Source: an uncultured Collinsella sp. (GTDB lineage Bacteria > Actinomycetota > Coriobacteriia > Coriobacteriales > Coriobacteriaceae). Taken from it: a stretch of DNA of 42,213 nt. Positions 26,695 through 35,071 of the stretch are shown in pieces. Numbering within the stretch: the first letter of the stretch is position 1; each line of letters starts with the position of its first letter. The translations under genes were made by a program, and so were the position numbers. The DNA is taken from positions 1 through 42,213 of the forward strand of contig CATWSG010000019.1 in assembly GCA_958353395.1 (NCBI GenBank), given 5' to 3'. The notes beneath the pieces are model-generated. The model worked only from the letters and a program-made list of their open reading frames with translations, had not been told where the DNA came from and did not search any database.

Positions 26695-27296
26695 AGTAAG
26701 GACCTCCTCAATCCGTCGCTCAAGGGGTTCGCTGGCGGATAAGGAGAAGACAGCAGCGGGGTCGCCGAACCCAAACTTCACGACAGATCTCTGTCGCCCC
26801 AGCCCGCGCTGTTCTTCGCTAAAGTACCATGCCGCAATTGCACGCGCAATATCAGTTTTTGATTTTCTGGAAGCGGCAATCGACGAGACGGCTCGCCGGC
26901 TACCGGCCGACGCGCGGCATAGGCGCTCGTCTATTCCTTAAGTTGGATGAAAAACGCCATGTTATTGCAGGGCTGCATACTCGTTCAATAAGTGCATAGA
27001 ATCTCGTATAGTGCGAGTAAGATTTTGCGCTGTCTGTTTTATGTTTAGCAAAGATACAGTTTGCATAATCTGGTCTAATCCCTGCTCTATTAAAATAAAG
27101 TTGCACGTAAATGACGTAGATATGCTTGAGCTGGGTTTCTTTACGCTGAGCGGGCAAAAGCGACCGTTCACCGTTCAACTATTTTCAAAATGAATAAAAT
27201 GAGCGATAAAGAGAATATAAACCTTAATAAACTCGCGTATCGCACGGGCGCGGGTTATTAATGGGTTGTAGGCCTTTTACAGAAAGGATTCCAGCA
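26695..27296. other. 602-bp gap upstream of carbamate kinase
   Basis: The left part carries the DUF3830 ribosome-binding site and presumably its promoter. A small hairpin cgacaga-tc-tctgtcg lies at 26781-26796. The right part, from about 26940, is markedly AT-rich and should contain the carbamate kinase promoter. A tandem heptamer accgttc occurs twice at 27163-27176. A minus-strand ORF at 26900-27178 has no ribosome-binding site or family resemblance and was not accepted. Confidence 0.45.
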
Positions 27297-28259
27297 ATGT
27301 CTAAGCCTCTTGGCAAGCCCGATCGTATCGTCGTCGCCCTTGGCGGCAACGCCCTCGGCAACAACCCCGTTGAGCAGATCGAGGCCGTGAGCAACACCGC
27401 TCACGCTCTCCTCGGCCTGATCGAGCAGGGCAACGAGATCATCATCACCCACGGCAACGGCCCGCAGGTCGGCATGATCCAGAACGCCTTCGCCGCTGCC
27501 CACGACGCCATCGGCACCCCCGAGATGCCGCTGCCCGAGTGCGGCGCTATGTCCCAGGGCTACATCGGCTATCACCTGCAGCAGGGCATCGGCCGCGAGA
27601 TGCACAAGCGCTATAAGCGTTGGCACGCCGCAACCGTCGTCACCCAGATCGAGTGCGACCCGGACGACCCCGCGTTCAAGAACCCGACCAAGCCGATCGG
27701 CCCCTTCTACACCGAGGAGCAGGCCAAGGAGTTCATGGCCGAGGATCCCTCCAAGGTCTTCGTCGAGGATTCCGGTCGCGGCTGGCGTCGCGTCGTCGCT
27801 TCCCCCGATCCCAAGAAGATCGTCGAGGCCGACTCCATCCTCAACCTGCTCGACAACGAGTTCATCGTCATCGCCTGCGGTGGCGGCGGCATTCCCGTCG
27901 TCCGCGACTACGAGAACAAGGGCTGCTACAAGGGCGTTCCCGCCGTCATCGACAAGGACCTGGGCGGCGAGCTGCTGGCCGAGGACTGCGATGCTGACGT
28001 CCTGTTCCTGCTGACCGCCGTTGAGCATGTCGCCATCAACTTTGGCAAGCCCAACCAGGAGGAGCTCGAGGACCTCACCGCCGACGAGGCCGAGCGCCTG
28101 GCCGACGAGGGCCAGTTCGGCAAGGGTTCCATGGAGCCCAAGGTCCGCGCTGCTATCAAGTTCGCCCGTTCCCGCAAGGGCCGCACCTGCATCATCGGCG
28201 CTCTGGACAAGGCCGCCGAGACCATGGCCGGCCTCTCCGGTACCCGCATCCACGAGTAG
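27297..28259 (+). CDS. arcC: Carbamate kinase
   Basis: Transfers phosphate between carbamoyl phosphate and ADP to yield ATP, the energy-conserving step in catabolism of arginine, citrulline or other ureido compounds. The 320-residue length and motifs fit: VVALGGNALG, THGNGPQVG, VTQIECDPDDPAF and IACGGGGIPVV. The ATG before SKPLGKPD is used; AAAGGA lies eight bases upstream. No arginine deiminase or carbamoyltransferase gene lies in the window, so its pathway partner must be elsewhere. Codon use is strongly biased, suggesting high expression. A terminator follows at 28326. Confidence 0.97.
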   Translation: MSKPLGKPDRIVVALGGNALGNNPVEQIEAVSNTAHALLGLIEQGNEIIITHGNGPQVGMIQNAFAAAHDAIGTPEMPLPECGAMSQGYIGYHLQQGIGREMHKRYKRWHAATVVTQIECDPDDPAFKNPTKPIGPFYTEEQAKEFMAEDPSKVFVEDSGRGWRRVVASPDPKKIVEADSILNLLDNEFIVIACGGGGIPVVRDYENKGCYKGVPAVIDKDLGGELLAEDCDADVLFLLTAVEHVAINFGKPNQEELEDLTADEAERLADEGQFGKGSMEPKVRAAIKFARSRKGRTCIIGALDKAAETMAGLSGTRIHE

Positions 28260-28281
28260 TCTCTACTCTGTTGTATCTCTC

Positions 28282-28305
28282 GTGGGCGCCAGGCAAAGCG
28301 CCCAC
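28282..28305 (+). repeat. Small hairpin after arcC
   Basis: An 8-bp perfect stem gtgggcgc/gcgcccac with an eight-base loop lies between the arcC stop and its terminator. It has no T-run. Confidence 0.45.
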
Positions 28306-28325
28306 AAACTAGCCTCTCTTCATGA

Positions 28326-28357
28326 GCCCCGCAGTCCGCTCCGACTGCGGGGCTTTT
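28326..28357 (+). terminator. Intrinsic terminator of arcC
   Basis: An 11-bp perfect stem gccccgcagtc/gactgcggggc with a six-base loop is followed by ttttgttt. Confidence 0.9.
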
Positions 28358-28370
28358 GTTTCAACCCGGC

Positions 28371-28484
28371 ACTTGGGGACGTTCCTTTCCTACCGGCATC
28401 TTGGGACAGTCCTTTTCGACAGCACGAGCGGTCGTCCGCAAAGGCTGTCCCCAACGACTAGTAAAGTCTGTCCCCAATGACTAG
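28371..28484. repeat. Degenerate ggggac/gtcccc repeat cluster
   Basis: Short related units occur in both orientations: cttggggacgttccttt and cttgggacagtccttt on the plus strand, then aaaggctgtccccaacgacta and agtctgtccccaatgacta in the opposite sense. The second and third form an imperfect palindrome; the last two are direct repeats with the tail gactagta. This resembles small dispersed palindromic elements, but no transposase is nearby. Confidence 0.6.
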
Positions 28485-29482
28485 TAGGCCCACATGGCTT
28501 CGATTTCGTTGAGGACTTCTACGACGCCCCAGCGGCGGGCGCTACGGCTGGGCGAATTGGGATCGTAGACACCGATCTGGTCGGCGTCGTCAATGCCGTA
28601 GAGCACGATGTAATGACCCACGTTGGTAAACGTGCCGGGACGCACGGCGGCGATTACGGGGGCACCTGAGCGCAAGGCCTGGGCCATCGAGTCTCGATCG
28701 TTGTAGAGCTGCGTCCCGTTAAGCCCCAGCTGCCATGCGCCGCTCGTCATAAATGACCACTCGGTGGCACCGGTGGGGGCATAGTTGCCCGCCTCGGAAA
28801 GGGCGCACATATCTGCCGGTGTCATATCGGTGCGTCCCGTTTTAAAGATGTAGACCATGGTGAGGCAGGTGGGTCCGCAGCCGTTTTGGCGGATGGTGCC
28901 GCCGGCGTAGGGCAGCTCCGACCATGCGGGGTCAATCTGGTAGATATGCGGCATGGTGCCGGCACTCCACTGCGAACGCGGGGTCGAAAAAGCAAACGAG
29001 TAGCCGAGTGCGACCGGGGCTTTGAGGAGCTTTTCCTCGGCGGTGGGCTCTAGACCGGCAGAGCCATGCGAGGCACACGACCCCAGATACACAAAGGCCA
29101 GACATGCCATGATGGAGCACAGGGCAAGACGGAGACGATGAATCTGCGGATTGGCGGCCCTGACACGTCCCATCGGCCGTGGCTGCTTTGCGCCGCGTCC
29201 GCCGCGGGACTTCGAAAAGAAACGGCTGATGTGATTGTCAGACTTTTGTCGATCGTTTTTCTGCCGCCGAGGCACTTCGGCCCGGCGTTGACAGGTGCCC
29301 GAGTATGGGCGATCCGTCTGGCGCGTGTTGGCATTCTGCGGCATAGACGACGAGGAGCGATTCTGCGGACGCTGTGGGTTCTGCGGCCCGTCGTTGTCAG
29401 AAACACTCCTGGATGTTGGCGTGGTACGCCCGGCAAGGCGAACGTTTCGCTGCCGTTCGCCGTCATTGTATTCATATGCCAT
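28481..29482 (-). CDS. Membrane-anchored C39-like cysteine peptidase
   Basis: The 333-residue protein has a long basic, Arg/Ser/Gln-rich N-terminal region (~1-110), one membrane helix (~118-137) and an extracytoplasmic domain of the peptidase C39-like family. The catalytic set is visible: Gln and Cys in RQNGCGPTCL (Cys near 202), His in GHYIVLYG (near 290) and Asp in GVYDPNS. Such enzymes cleave peptides or wall-linked substrates; here no ABC exporter domain is attached, so bacteriocin processing is unlikely. The ATG has GAGG about nine bases upstream. It is divergent from the APC transporter gene. The fold is well supported and the substrate is unknown. Confidence 0.85.
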   Translation of the reverse strand: MAYEYNDGERQRNVRLAGRTTPTSRSVSDNDGPQNPQRPQNRSSSSMPQNANTRQTDRPYSGTCQRRAEVPRRQKNDRQKSDNHISRFFSKSRGGRGAKQPRPMGRVRAANPQIHRLRLALCSIMACLAFVYLGSCASHGSAGLEPTAEEKLLKAPVALGYSFAFSTPRSQWSAGTMPHIYQIDPAWSELPYAGGTIRQNGCGPTCLTMVYIFKTGRTDMTPADMCALSEAGNYAPTGATEWSFMTSGAWQLGLNGTQLYNDRDSMAQALRSGAPVIAAVRPGTFTNVGHYIVLYGIDDADQIGVYDPNSPSRSARRWGVVEVLNEIEAMWAY

Positions 29483-29840
29483 TTGTACCGCCTCGTCTCA
29501 TATATAACCCGTTCATCCTACAAAAAAGACGTGCAGCAAATGAGCACGTGCGACAAAAGTTCGATAAACGGCACGAACAGGGTGGGCTTGGCGCCATAAA
29601 GCGACACCTTCCGCGAGCAATCGAATCGCGCCATCAAAACGGGCGCTCGCACCGAGTGGCGCCCCTCGCCGTTCGTCCCAAAAACGGTGCCGCTCGTTTT
29701 GTAGTTCTGCCTTCGGTCGAGTCACAAGCGGCGTTGCTGTGTCAAGGCCGTATCTTAAGGCCACGAAATAAAAGCGCGCGGCAAAACAGGCCGTGCAAGG
29801 GGTGACGCCAAGGGGCGTCAAAAAGGAAAGGAGGGGAACA
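29483..29840. other. Divergent promoter region, peptidase / APC transporter
   Basis: A TATATA box near 29498-29505 is a candidate -10 for the peptidase gene on the minus strand. A short hairpin tgacgcc/ggcgtca (29802-29819) precedes the transporter's ribosome-binding site. No gene or clear transporter promoter was identified. Confidence 0.4.
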
Positions 29841-31292
29841 ATGGCGGACAAGAACGCAGAAGTTGCAGTCGAGGATAACGGCGGCATGAAGAAAACGCTC
29901 TCGCTCTGGAACTTCTTCACCATCGGTTTCGGTGCCATCATCGGTACCGGTTGGGTTCTGCAGGTCGGCGACTGGATGGTCGTGGGCGGCGGTCCCGTTC
30001 CCGCTATGATTGCATTCCTCTTGGGTGCAATCTTCCTCGTGCCCGTCGGAGCTGTTTTCGGTGAGCTCACGGCTGCTATCCCCATCTCGGGCGGCATCGT
30101 CGAGTATGTCGATCGTAGCTTTGGCCGTACGCTGAGCTACATCACCGGTTGGCTCCTGGCCCTGGGCAACGGCATCCTGTGCCCGTGGGAGGCCATTGCC
30201 ATCTCGACTCTCGTGTCCGAGATGTTCGGTAGCCTGCCCGGTCTTGAGTGGCTGCGCGCTGTCAAGCTCTACACCATCCTGGGCGCCGACGTTTACCTGT
30301 TCCCGACGCTGATCGCGCTCGGCTTTGCAGCCTACGTCATCTTCCTCAATTTCCGCGGTGCCAGCTCGGCCGCCAAGCTCCAAGCCTTCCTGACCAAGGC
30401 CCTGCTCTGCGGCATGCTGCTCGCCATGGGCGTCTCGCTGTTCACCGGCTCGCCGGACAACGCCATGCCCGTGTTCTCCCAGGTCGCCGGTGCTGGCGGC
30501 GGCAAGGCCGCCACCGAGGGCACTAGCCTGTTCGCCGGCATCGTGTCGGTCCTGGTTCTGACCCCGTTCTTCTATGCCGGTTTCGACACCATTCCTCAGC
30601 AGGCCGAGGAAGCAGCCGAGGGCCTCAACTGGAACAAGTTCGGCAAGATCATCTCCCTGGCCCTGCTGGCCGCCGGCGGCTTCTACATGGTCTGCATCTA
30701 CTCGTTCGGCACCATCCTCGACTGGCATGAGTTTGTTAAGAGCCCGGTTCCCGCGCTTGCCTGCCTCAAGGGCATCAACATGCTCCTGTACCTGGCCATG
30801 CTCGTCATCGCCACGCTTGGACCCATGGGCCCGATGAACTCCTTCTACGGCGCCACGAGCCGCATTATGCTCGCCATGGGCCGCAAGGGCCAGCTGCCCG
30901 AGAAGTTCGCCGAGGTCGATCCCAGCTCCGGCGCTCCCAAGCTTGCCTGCGTCGTTCTGGGCGTCATCACCGTCGTCGGTCCGTTCCTGGGCAAGAACAT
31001 GCTCATCCCTCTGACCAACGTTTCGGCTCTCGCCTTCATCTTCTCCTGCGGCATGGTCGCCCTCGCCTGCCTGCGCATGCGCTTCACCGAGCCCGACCTG
31101 CCTCGTCCCTACGAGGTGCCCGGCGGCAAGTTTGGCATCGGTCTCGCTATCGCTGCCTGTGCCATCATCATCGGCCTGCTTGTGATTCCGTTCTCTCCCG
31201 CCTCCCTCAACATGGTGGAGTGGAGCATCGTGATCGGCTGGTTGGCGATTGGCCTGGCCCTCATGGCTTTTACCAATTCCCGCAAAAAGTAA
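29841..31292 (+). CDS. APC-superfamily amino acid permease
   Basis: An inner-membrane transporter of 483 residues with about twelve hydrophobic helices. The first helix contains the family signature GFGAIIGTGWVLQVGDW, where the broken helix binds the substrate amino group, and the next helices (PVGAVFGELTAAIPISGG) fit the same family. The ATG has GGAGGGG six bases upstream. The amidohydrolase gene follows 131 nt later on the same strand, with a hairpin lacking a T-run between them, so a joint transcript is plausible. The substrate is not deducible; an amino acid, amine or dipeptide-like compound used by the hydrolase is the natural guess. Confidence 0.9.
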   Translation: MADKNAEVAVEDNGGMKKTLSLWNFFTIGFGAIIGTGWVLQVGDWMVVGGGPVPAMIAFLLGAIFLVPVGAVFGELTAAIPISGGIVEYVDRSFGRTLSYITGWLLALGNGILCPWEAIAISTLVSEMFGSLPGLEWLRAVKLYTILGADVYLFPTLIALGFAAYVIFLNFRGASSAAKLQAFLTKALLCGMLLAMGVSLFTGSPDNAMPVFSQVAGAGGGKAATEGTSLFAGIVSVLVLTPFFYAGFDTIPQQAEEAAEGLNWNKFGKIISLALLAAGGFYMVCIYSFGTILDWHEFVKSPVPALACLKGINMLLYLAMLVIATLGPMGPMNSFYGATSRIMLAMGRKGQLPEKFAEVDPSSGAPKLACVVLGVITVVGPFLGKNMLIPLTNVSALAFIFSCGMVALACLRMRFTEPDLPRPYEVPGGKFGIGLAIAACAIIIGLLVIPFSPASLNMVEWSIVIGWLAIGLALMAFTNSRKK

Positions 31293-31311
31293 CGCCTAGC
31301 CGGGGCGGATC

Positions 31312-31340
31312 GGGTGCGCGGTGCCCTCTCTCCCGCGCAC
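31312..31340 (+). repeat. Intercistronic hairpin between transporter and amidohydrolase
   Basis: The perfect stem ggtgcgcgg/ccgcgcacc has an eleven-base loop and no following T-run. It could stabilise or process the shared mRNA. Confidence 0.5.
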
Positions 31341-31423
31341 CGAACCCGGCACCATTTGGGTAGCTTTGTGAGGCCTTAACCCAACACGGCCTCGCCCACT
31401 ATATGGATCCATAAGGAGGAACC

Positions 31424-32701
31424 ATGTCCACTAAGTATGCAATCGTTGGCGGCAAGCTCATCGACGGTACCGGTGCCGAGCCGGTCGAGAATTCCCTCGT
31501 TCTCGTCGACGACAACGGCAAGATCGAGTACGCCGGTGCTATGCAGGACCTTCCCGAGGGCGTTGAGGTTATCGACGCCGCCGGCAAGACCGTCCTTCCC
31601 GGCCTGATCGACACCCATCTGCACTTCTCGGGCAACCTGACCGACGATGACACCGATTGGGTTATGCAGCCGCTCCTCGAGAAGCAGGCCGTCGCCGTCA
31701 AGCAGGCCTACGACTGCCTCACCCACGGCCTCACTACTGTCTGCGAGATCGGCCGCTTTGGTATCCAGATCCGCGACTGCATCGACAAGGGCGTCTTTAA
31801 GGGCCCGCGCGTTCTGGCCACCGGTCTGGGCTTCTGCCGTGTTGCCGGTCACGGCGACTCCCACCACTGCACCCAGGAGCTCAACAAGGAATCCCACCCC
31901 TGGGGCGACCAGGTCGACGGTCCTTGGGATCTGCGCAAGGCCGTCCGTCGTCGCCTGCGCGAGAACCCCGATGCCATCAAGATCTGGGCCACCGGTGGCG
32001 GCATCTGGCGCTGGGATTCCGGTCGCGACCAGCACTATTGCTCCGAGGAGATCCAGGCCGTGGTCGAAGAGGCAAAGATGGTCGGCATCCCCGTGTGGAG
32101 CCACTGCTACAACAACCACGCCGCCGCCTATGATTCCGTCCGCTTTGGCTGCGAGCAGCTGATTCACGGCTTCGATATTGATGAGCGCACCATGGACCTC
32201 ATGGCCGAGCAGGGTACCTTCTTCACCCCGACGATTGCCTTCCTGCCCACCTGGTACGCCACCTATCCGCCCGTCTACGTTCCCGAGCTGCACGACAAGT
32301 ACGAGGGCACCCTGGTCGAGAAGGAGCTGCAGCGCAACTACGACTGCCTGCGCGAGGCTAAGAAGCGCGGCGTCGTCATGACGATCGGCTCCGACTCCTT
32401 CTCCTTCGTTACCCCGTACGGTACCTGCTCCATCGAGGAGATGTACGAGTTCGTCGACAAGATCGGCTTCACCCCGGTCGAGACCATCACCTGCGCCACC
32501 CTCAACGGTGCCAAGATGTGCCACATCGAGGACGAGACCGGTTCCATCGAGGCCGGCAAGTGCGCCGACCTGCTGGTCGTCAACGGTGACGTCGCCGCCG
32601 ACATCCACGTGCTCAACACCGACAACATGGACGTCATCATGAAGGACGGCTGGATTGTCGAGGCCGGTACCTTCGGCGAGGCAAACAAGTACAGCGCCTA
32701 A
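31424..32701 (+). CDS. Metal-dependent amidohydrolase family protein
   Basis: A 425-residue enzyme of the amidohydrolase superfamily, which uses one or two metal ions to hydrolyse C-N bonds in amino-acid derivatives or cyclic amides. Visible motifs are the metal-binding DTHLHFS after GKTVLPGLI, His in VWSHCYNNH, the HGFDID segment and Asp in TIGSDSFSF. The C-terminal VIMKDGWIVEAG strand closes the beta-sandwich domain. It most resembles the imidazolonepropionase/prolidase-like group, some members of which are Xaa-Arg or Xaa-Lys dipeptidases; the exact substrate cannot be read from sequence. AAGGAGG precedes the ATG. Its location after an APC transporter supports uptake-plus-hydrolysis. Confidence 0.88.
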   Translation: MSTKYAIVGGKLIDGTGAEPVENSLVLVDDNGKIEYAGAMQDLPEGVEVIDAAGKTVLPGLIDTHLHFSGNLTDDDTDWVMQPLLEKQAVAVKQAYDCLTHGLTTVCEIGRFGIQIRDCIDKGVFKGPRVLATGLGFCRVAGHGDSHHCTQELNKESHPWGDQVDGPWDLRKAVRRRLRENPDAIKIWATGGGIWRWDSGRDQHYCSEEIQAVVEEAKMVGIPVWSHCYNNHAAAYDSVRFGCEQLIHGFDIDERTMDLMAEQGTFFTPTIAFLPTWYATYPPVYVPELHDKYEGTLVEKELQRNYDCLREAKKRGVVMTIGSDSFSFVTPYGTCSIEEMYEFVDKIGFTPVETITCATLNGAKMCHIEDETGSIEAGKCADLLVVNGDVAADIHVLNTDNMDVIMKDGWIVEAGTFGEANKYSA

Positions 32702-32746
32702 GCTACCGTTCATCGATGGCTTGATGTAAAACACAGTATTTGATTG

Positions 32747-32752
32747 CATAAT
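32747..32752 (+). promoter_or_regulatory. -10-like box for the first LytS/LytTR pair
   Basis: CATAAT matches the -10 consensus at five of six bases. It lies between the amidohydrolase stop and a terminator-like hairpin at 32760. No -35 with ideal spacing is evident; TTGATG lies 20 bases upstream. Confidence 0.45.
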
Positions 32753-32759
32753 GCAATGG

Positions 32760-32786
32760 AGAGGGTCGCTTGCGGCCCTCTTTATT
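32760..32786 (+). terminator. Leader terminator before the first LytS gene
   Basis: The stem agagggtcg/cggccctct (one G-U pair) has a four-base loop cttg and is followed by ttatt. It lies downstream of a -10-like box and upstream of the kinase ribosome-binding site. It may end amidohydrolase transcripts and also act as an attenuator of the kinase gene. Confidence 0.7.
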
Positions 32787-32819
32787 GCTATGGGGTGCGT
32801 CAGTAAGAAGGGGATGACG

Positions 32820-34205
32820 GTGGATCTCAATAGGCTGATTCTGGGCAAGAGTTACAACTCTACCAAGGTTTTTCGCACGGCCCAGCATGTGGTTCAGGCT
32901 ATCCTGCTCGGCATTGTCGTTCCGGCGCTTATCCTGCTGCTTATCTGGGATCTAACCGATAATCCCAATCCTGTTCCGGGCGTTGTCGTTATTGCCGGCA
33001 TGGTCATGCTGTGCTTCTTCTTCTCGTATGTCTTTGTGGTCCCCGACGACCTCACATCGAGCGCAACCGACCGCACGCTCGCCATCGCATCAAAAATATT
33101 CGCCTACACGTCGCGCGGCCTTACGCCCGAAGCGGCCCTGGGCGCCTCTAAAATCATCCTGTCCGAGACCATCGCCTCTGCCATTTGCTTTACCGACGGC
33201 AAGCAGGTGCTGGCAAGTTGGGGCGAGGACTCGGCAAAATGCCCTGCCGGCACCCCGGTGGTGCTCAAGACCACGCTCAACGTGATTGAGACGGGTGAGC
33301 AGAGCGTGTTTTCGCGTGACGCCTCCAATGAGACGGGCGGCTATTTTCCCCGCCTGCGCGCCGGCATTGTCGCGCCGCTTACCGTGCGAGGGCATTGCGT
33401 GGGCACGCTCGAGCTGTATTACCCCCGCCTGAGCAGCATCGATATGCGCCAGACGGCCCTTGCCTCGGGTTTTGCCGATCTAATTTCCACGCAGCTCGCC
33501 AGCTTTGAGCTCGAGCGCCAGGATGAGCTCACGGCTCGCGTTGAACTCCGCGCTCTGCAGTCGCAGGTCGATCCGCATTTTCTATTCAATACCATTAGCA
33601 CGATCGTGTCGCTCGTTCGAACCGAGCCCGACAAGGCGCGATCGTTGCTGATCGACTTTTCCAGCTATTATCGTCAGACGCTTTCCGACTCCGATACGCT
33701 CACCACGCTCGAGCACGAGGTGGAACAGGGCACTCGTTATATCAATCTTATGCAGGCCCGGTATGGCGACGGCCGTCTGCGCGTTTCGGTCGACATCGAC
33801 TTTGAGGTGCGCGACAGCCTGGTACCGCCGTTTATCTTGCAGCCGCTGCTCGAAAACTGCATCAAGCATGCGCAGCGCGAGACCGAGCCGCTTTCTATTC
33901 GTGTTAGGGCTTTTGAGACCGATGACGGCTTGGAGATCATCGTCGAAGATGACGGCATCGGTATGAGCGAAGAAGTCTGCGCGCATCTGTTTGAGCAGCA
34001 TCGCCGAGAGGAGCCCGAAAGCATTACCGCCGACGGCTCCGTCAAGCGAGGCTGCGGCCTGGCGCTCTTCAACGTGCTTCAGCGCATCCATTTCTTTTAC
34101 GGAGAAGATTCTGGCATGCGCGTGAAGTCCCAGGAGGGCGTGGGAACGCAGGTCATCGTTGAGTTGAACGGCGAGCCGCATGAGCCGGCGCCGCTAACGG
34201 TGTAG
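32820..34205 (+). CDS. LytS-family sensor histidine kinase (first pair)
   Basis: The 461-residue kinase has two membrane helices (about 20-75), then a GAF-like sensory region, then the internal histidine kinase domain with QVDPHFLFN (His near 253) and a HATPase domain with ENCIKHAQ, EDDGIGM and GCGLALFN. It should autophosphorylate and pass phosphate to the adjacent LytTR regulator. The start is uncertain: GTG at 32820 has AAGGGG six bases upstream, whereas the ATG at 32814 is too close to it; longer in-frame starts run into the leader terminator. Close resemblance to the kinase at 38860 shows they are paralogues. Confidence 0.9.
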   Translation: MDLNRLILGKSYNSTKVFRTAQHVVQAILLGIVVPALILLLIWDLTDNPNPVPGVVVIAGMVMLCFFFSYVFVVPDDLTSSATDRTLAIASKIFAYTSRGLTPEAALGASKIILSETIASAICFTDGKQVLASWGEDSAKCPAGTPVVLKTTLNVIETGEQSVFSRDASNETGGYFPRLRAGIVAPLTVRGHCVGTLELYYPRLSSIDMRQTALASGFADLISTQLASFELERQDELTARVELRALQSQVDPHFLFNTISTIVSLVRTEPDKARSLLIDFSSYYRQTLSDSDTLTTLEHEVEQGTRYINLMQARYGDGRLRVSVDIDFEVRDSLVPPFILQPLLENCIKHAQRETEPLSIRVRAFETDDGLEIIVEDDGIGMSEEVCAHLFEQHRREEPESITADGSVKRGCGLALFNVLQRIHFFYGEDSGMRVKSQEGVGTQVIVELNGEPHEPAPLTV

Positions 34206-34244
34206 CACGCGGTTGGATCGAGGGAAAAAGGAGGGGAAGCGCAT

Positions 34245-34979
34245 ATGTCTGAAGGCTGGAACATCTTGGTGGTTGATGACGAGCCTCCAATTAGGGCTGA
34301 GCTACGCTATCTGTTGGAAAAGGATGCGCGTGTGGGCCAGATTGCCGAGGCGGGCAATGTCACCGAAGCCGTGGAGTCGATTCTGTCGAACAAACCCGAC
34401 GTGCTGTTTTTAGACATCACGATGCCCGGGCGCTCGGGAATTGAGCTTGCCGAGACGCTGCAGAACCTAAAGACGCCGCCGGTTGTGGTGTTTGTGACGG
34501 CATTTGCTGAGTATGCGGCCGACGCCTATAACCTCGATGCCGTCGATTACATCGTCAAGCCGGTCGAGGATGCCCGCCTGTCGAAGGCGCTCGACAAGAT
34601 CGAGACCGCCCTGGGCGCTCGCCGTGTCGTCCATGCTCCGCGCCAGCCTTTGCGCCTGACGGTGGATCGTGGGGGTAAAAAGGTGTTCATTCCCGTGGCG
34701 GATGTCTGCTACTTTGAGGCGCGCGCCGATTTTTGCAACGCCGTCTGCGCCGAGGGAACATACCTGATCAATGAGTCGATTTCATCGCTCGAGCGGCGCT
34801 TGGCCTCCGAAGGCTTTATCCGTGTCCATCGCAGCTATCTGGTCAATTTGGAAGACGTGCACAATGTCGAGATCGGTTCTACGGGTCTTATGGAGCTCAG
34901 GCTCGATCGCGTAACCTCGACGGTGCCCGTGTCCCGTCGTCGCGCTGCCGAGGTTAAGGCGCACCTGGGGCTTGTGTAG
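34245..34979 (+). CDS. LytTR-type response regulator (first pair)
   Basis: The 244-residue regulator has a receiver domain (about 5-120) with the acidic pair Asp11/Asp12, phospho-acceptor Asp57 in LFLDITMPG, Thr in VFVTAF and Lys in IVKPVE. A LytTR DNA-binding domain (about 140-240) follows, with FIRVHRSYLVNL typical. GGAGGGG lies ten bases before the ATG, 39 nt after the kinase stop, so both are cotranscribed. LytTR regulators bind pairs of short direct repeats; none could be assigned firmly here. Candidate targets include the adjacent transporter and hydrolase genes. Confidence 0.93.
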   Translation: MSEGWNILVVDDEPPIRAELRYLLEKDARVGQIAEAGNVTEAVESILSNKPDVLFLDITMPGRSGIELAETLQNLKTPPVVVFVTAFAEYAADAYNLDAVDYIVKPVEDARLSKALDKIETALGARRVVHAPRQPLRLTVDRGGKKVFIPVADVCYFEARADFCNAVCAEGTYLINESISSLERRLASEGFIRVHRSYLVNLEDVHNVEIGSTGLMELRLDRVTSTVPVSRRRAAEVKAHLGLV

Positions 34980-35033
34980 ACGGTCCGCATGCCATCGTTT
35001 GCCGACGCGGGTTTGGCATGGCCGCGCGGTGGG

Positions 35034-35039
35034 CATAAT
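35034..35039 (+). promoter_or_regulatory. -10-like box before the phospholipase-like gene
   Basis: CATAAT in the context gggCATAATgggt lies 33 nt before the ATG. A TTGGCA at 35013 is 15 bases upstream, shorter than ideal. Confidence 0.4.
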
Positions 35040-35071
35040 GGGTGACATCGAATGAAATCGAAAGGATTATT

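Noticed and set aside
26900..27178. A 92-codon minus-strand frame in the gap before arcC
   Set aside because: No ribosome-binding site, no recognised domain, and the AT-rich region is better explained as promoter sequence.
32751..32819. ATG at 32751 as start of the first LytS kinase
   Set aside because: It would translate through the leader terminator hairpin and has no ribosome-binding site; GTG at 32820 is better placed.
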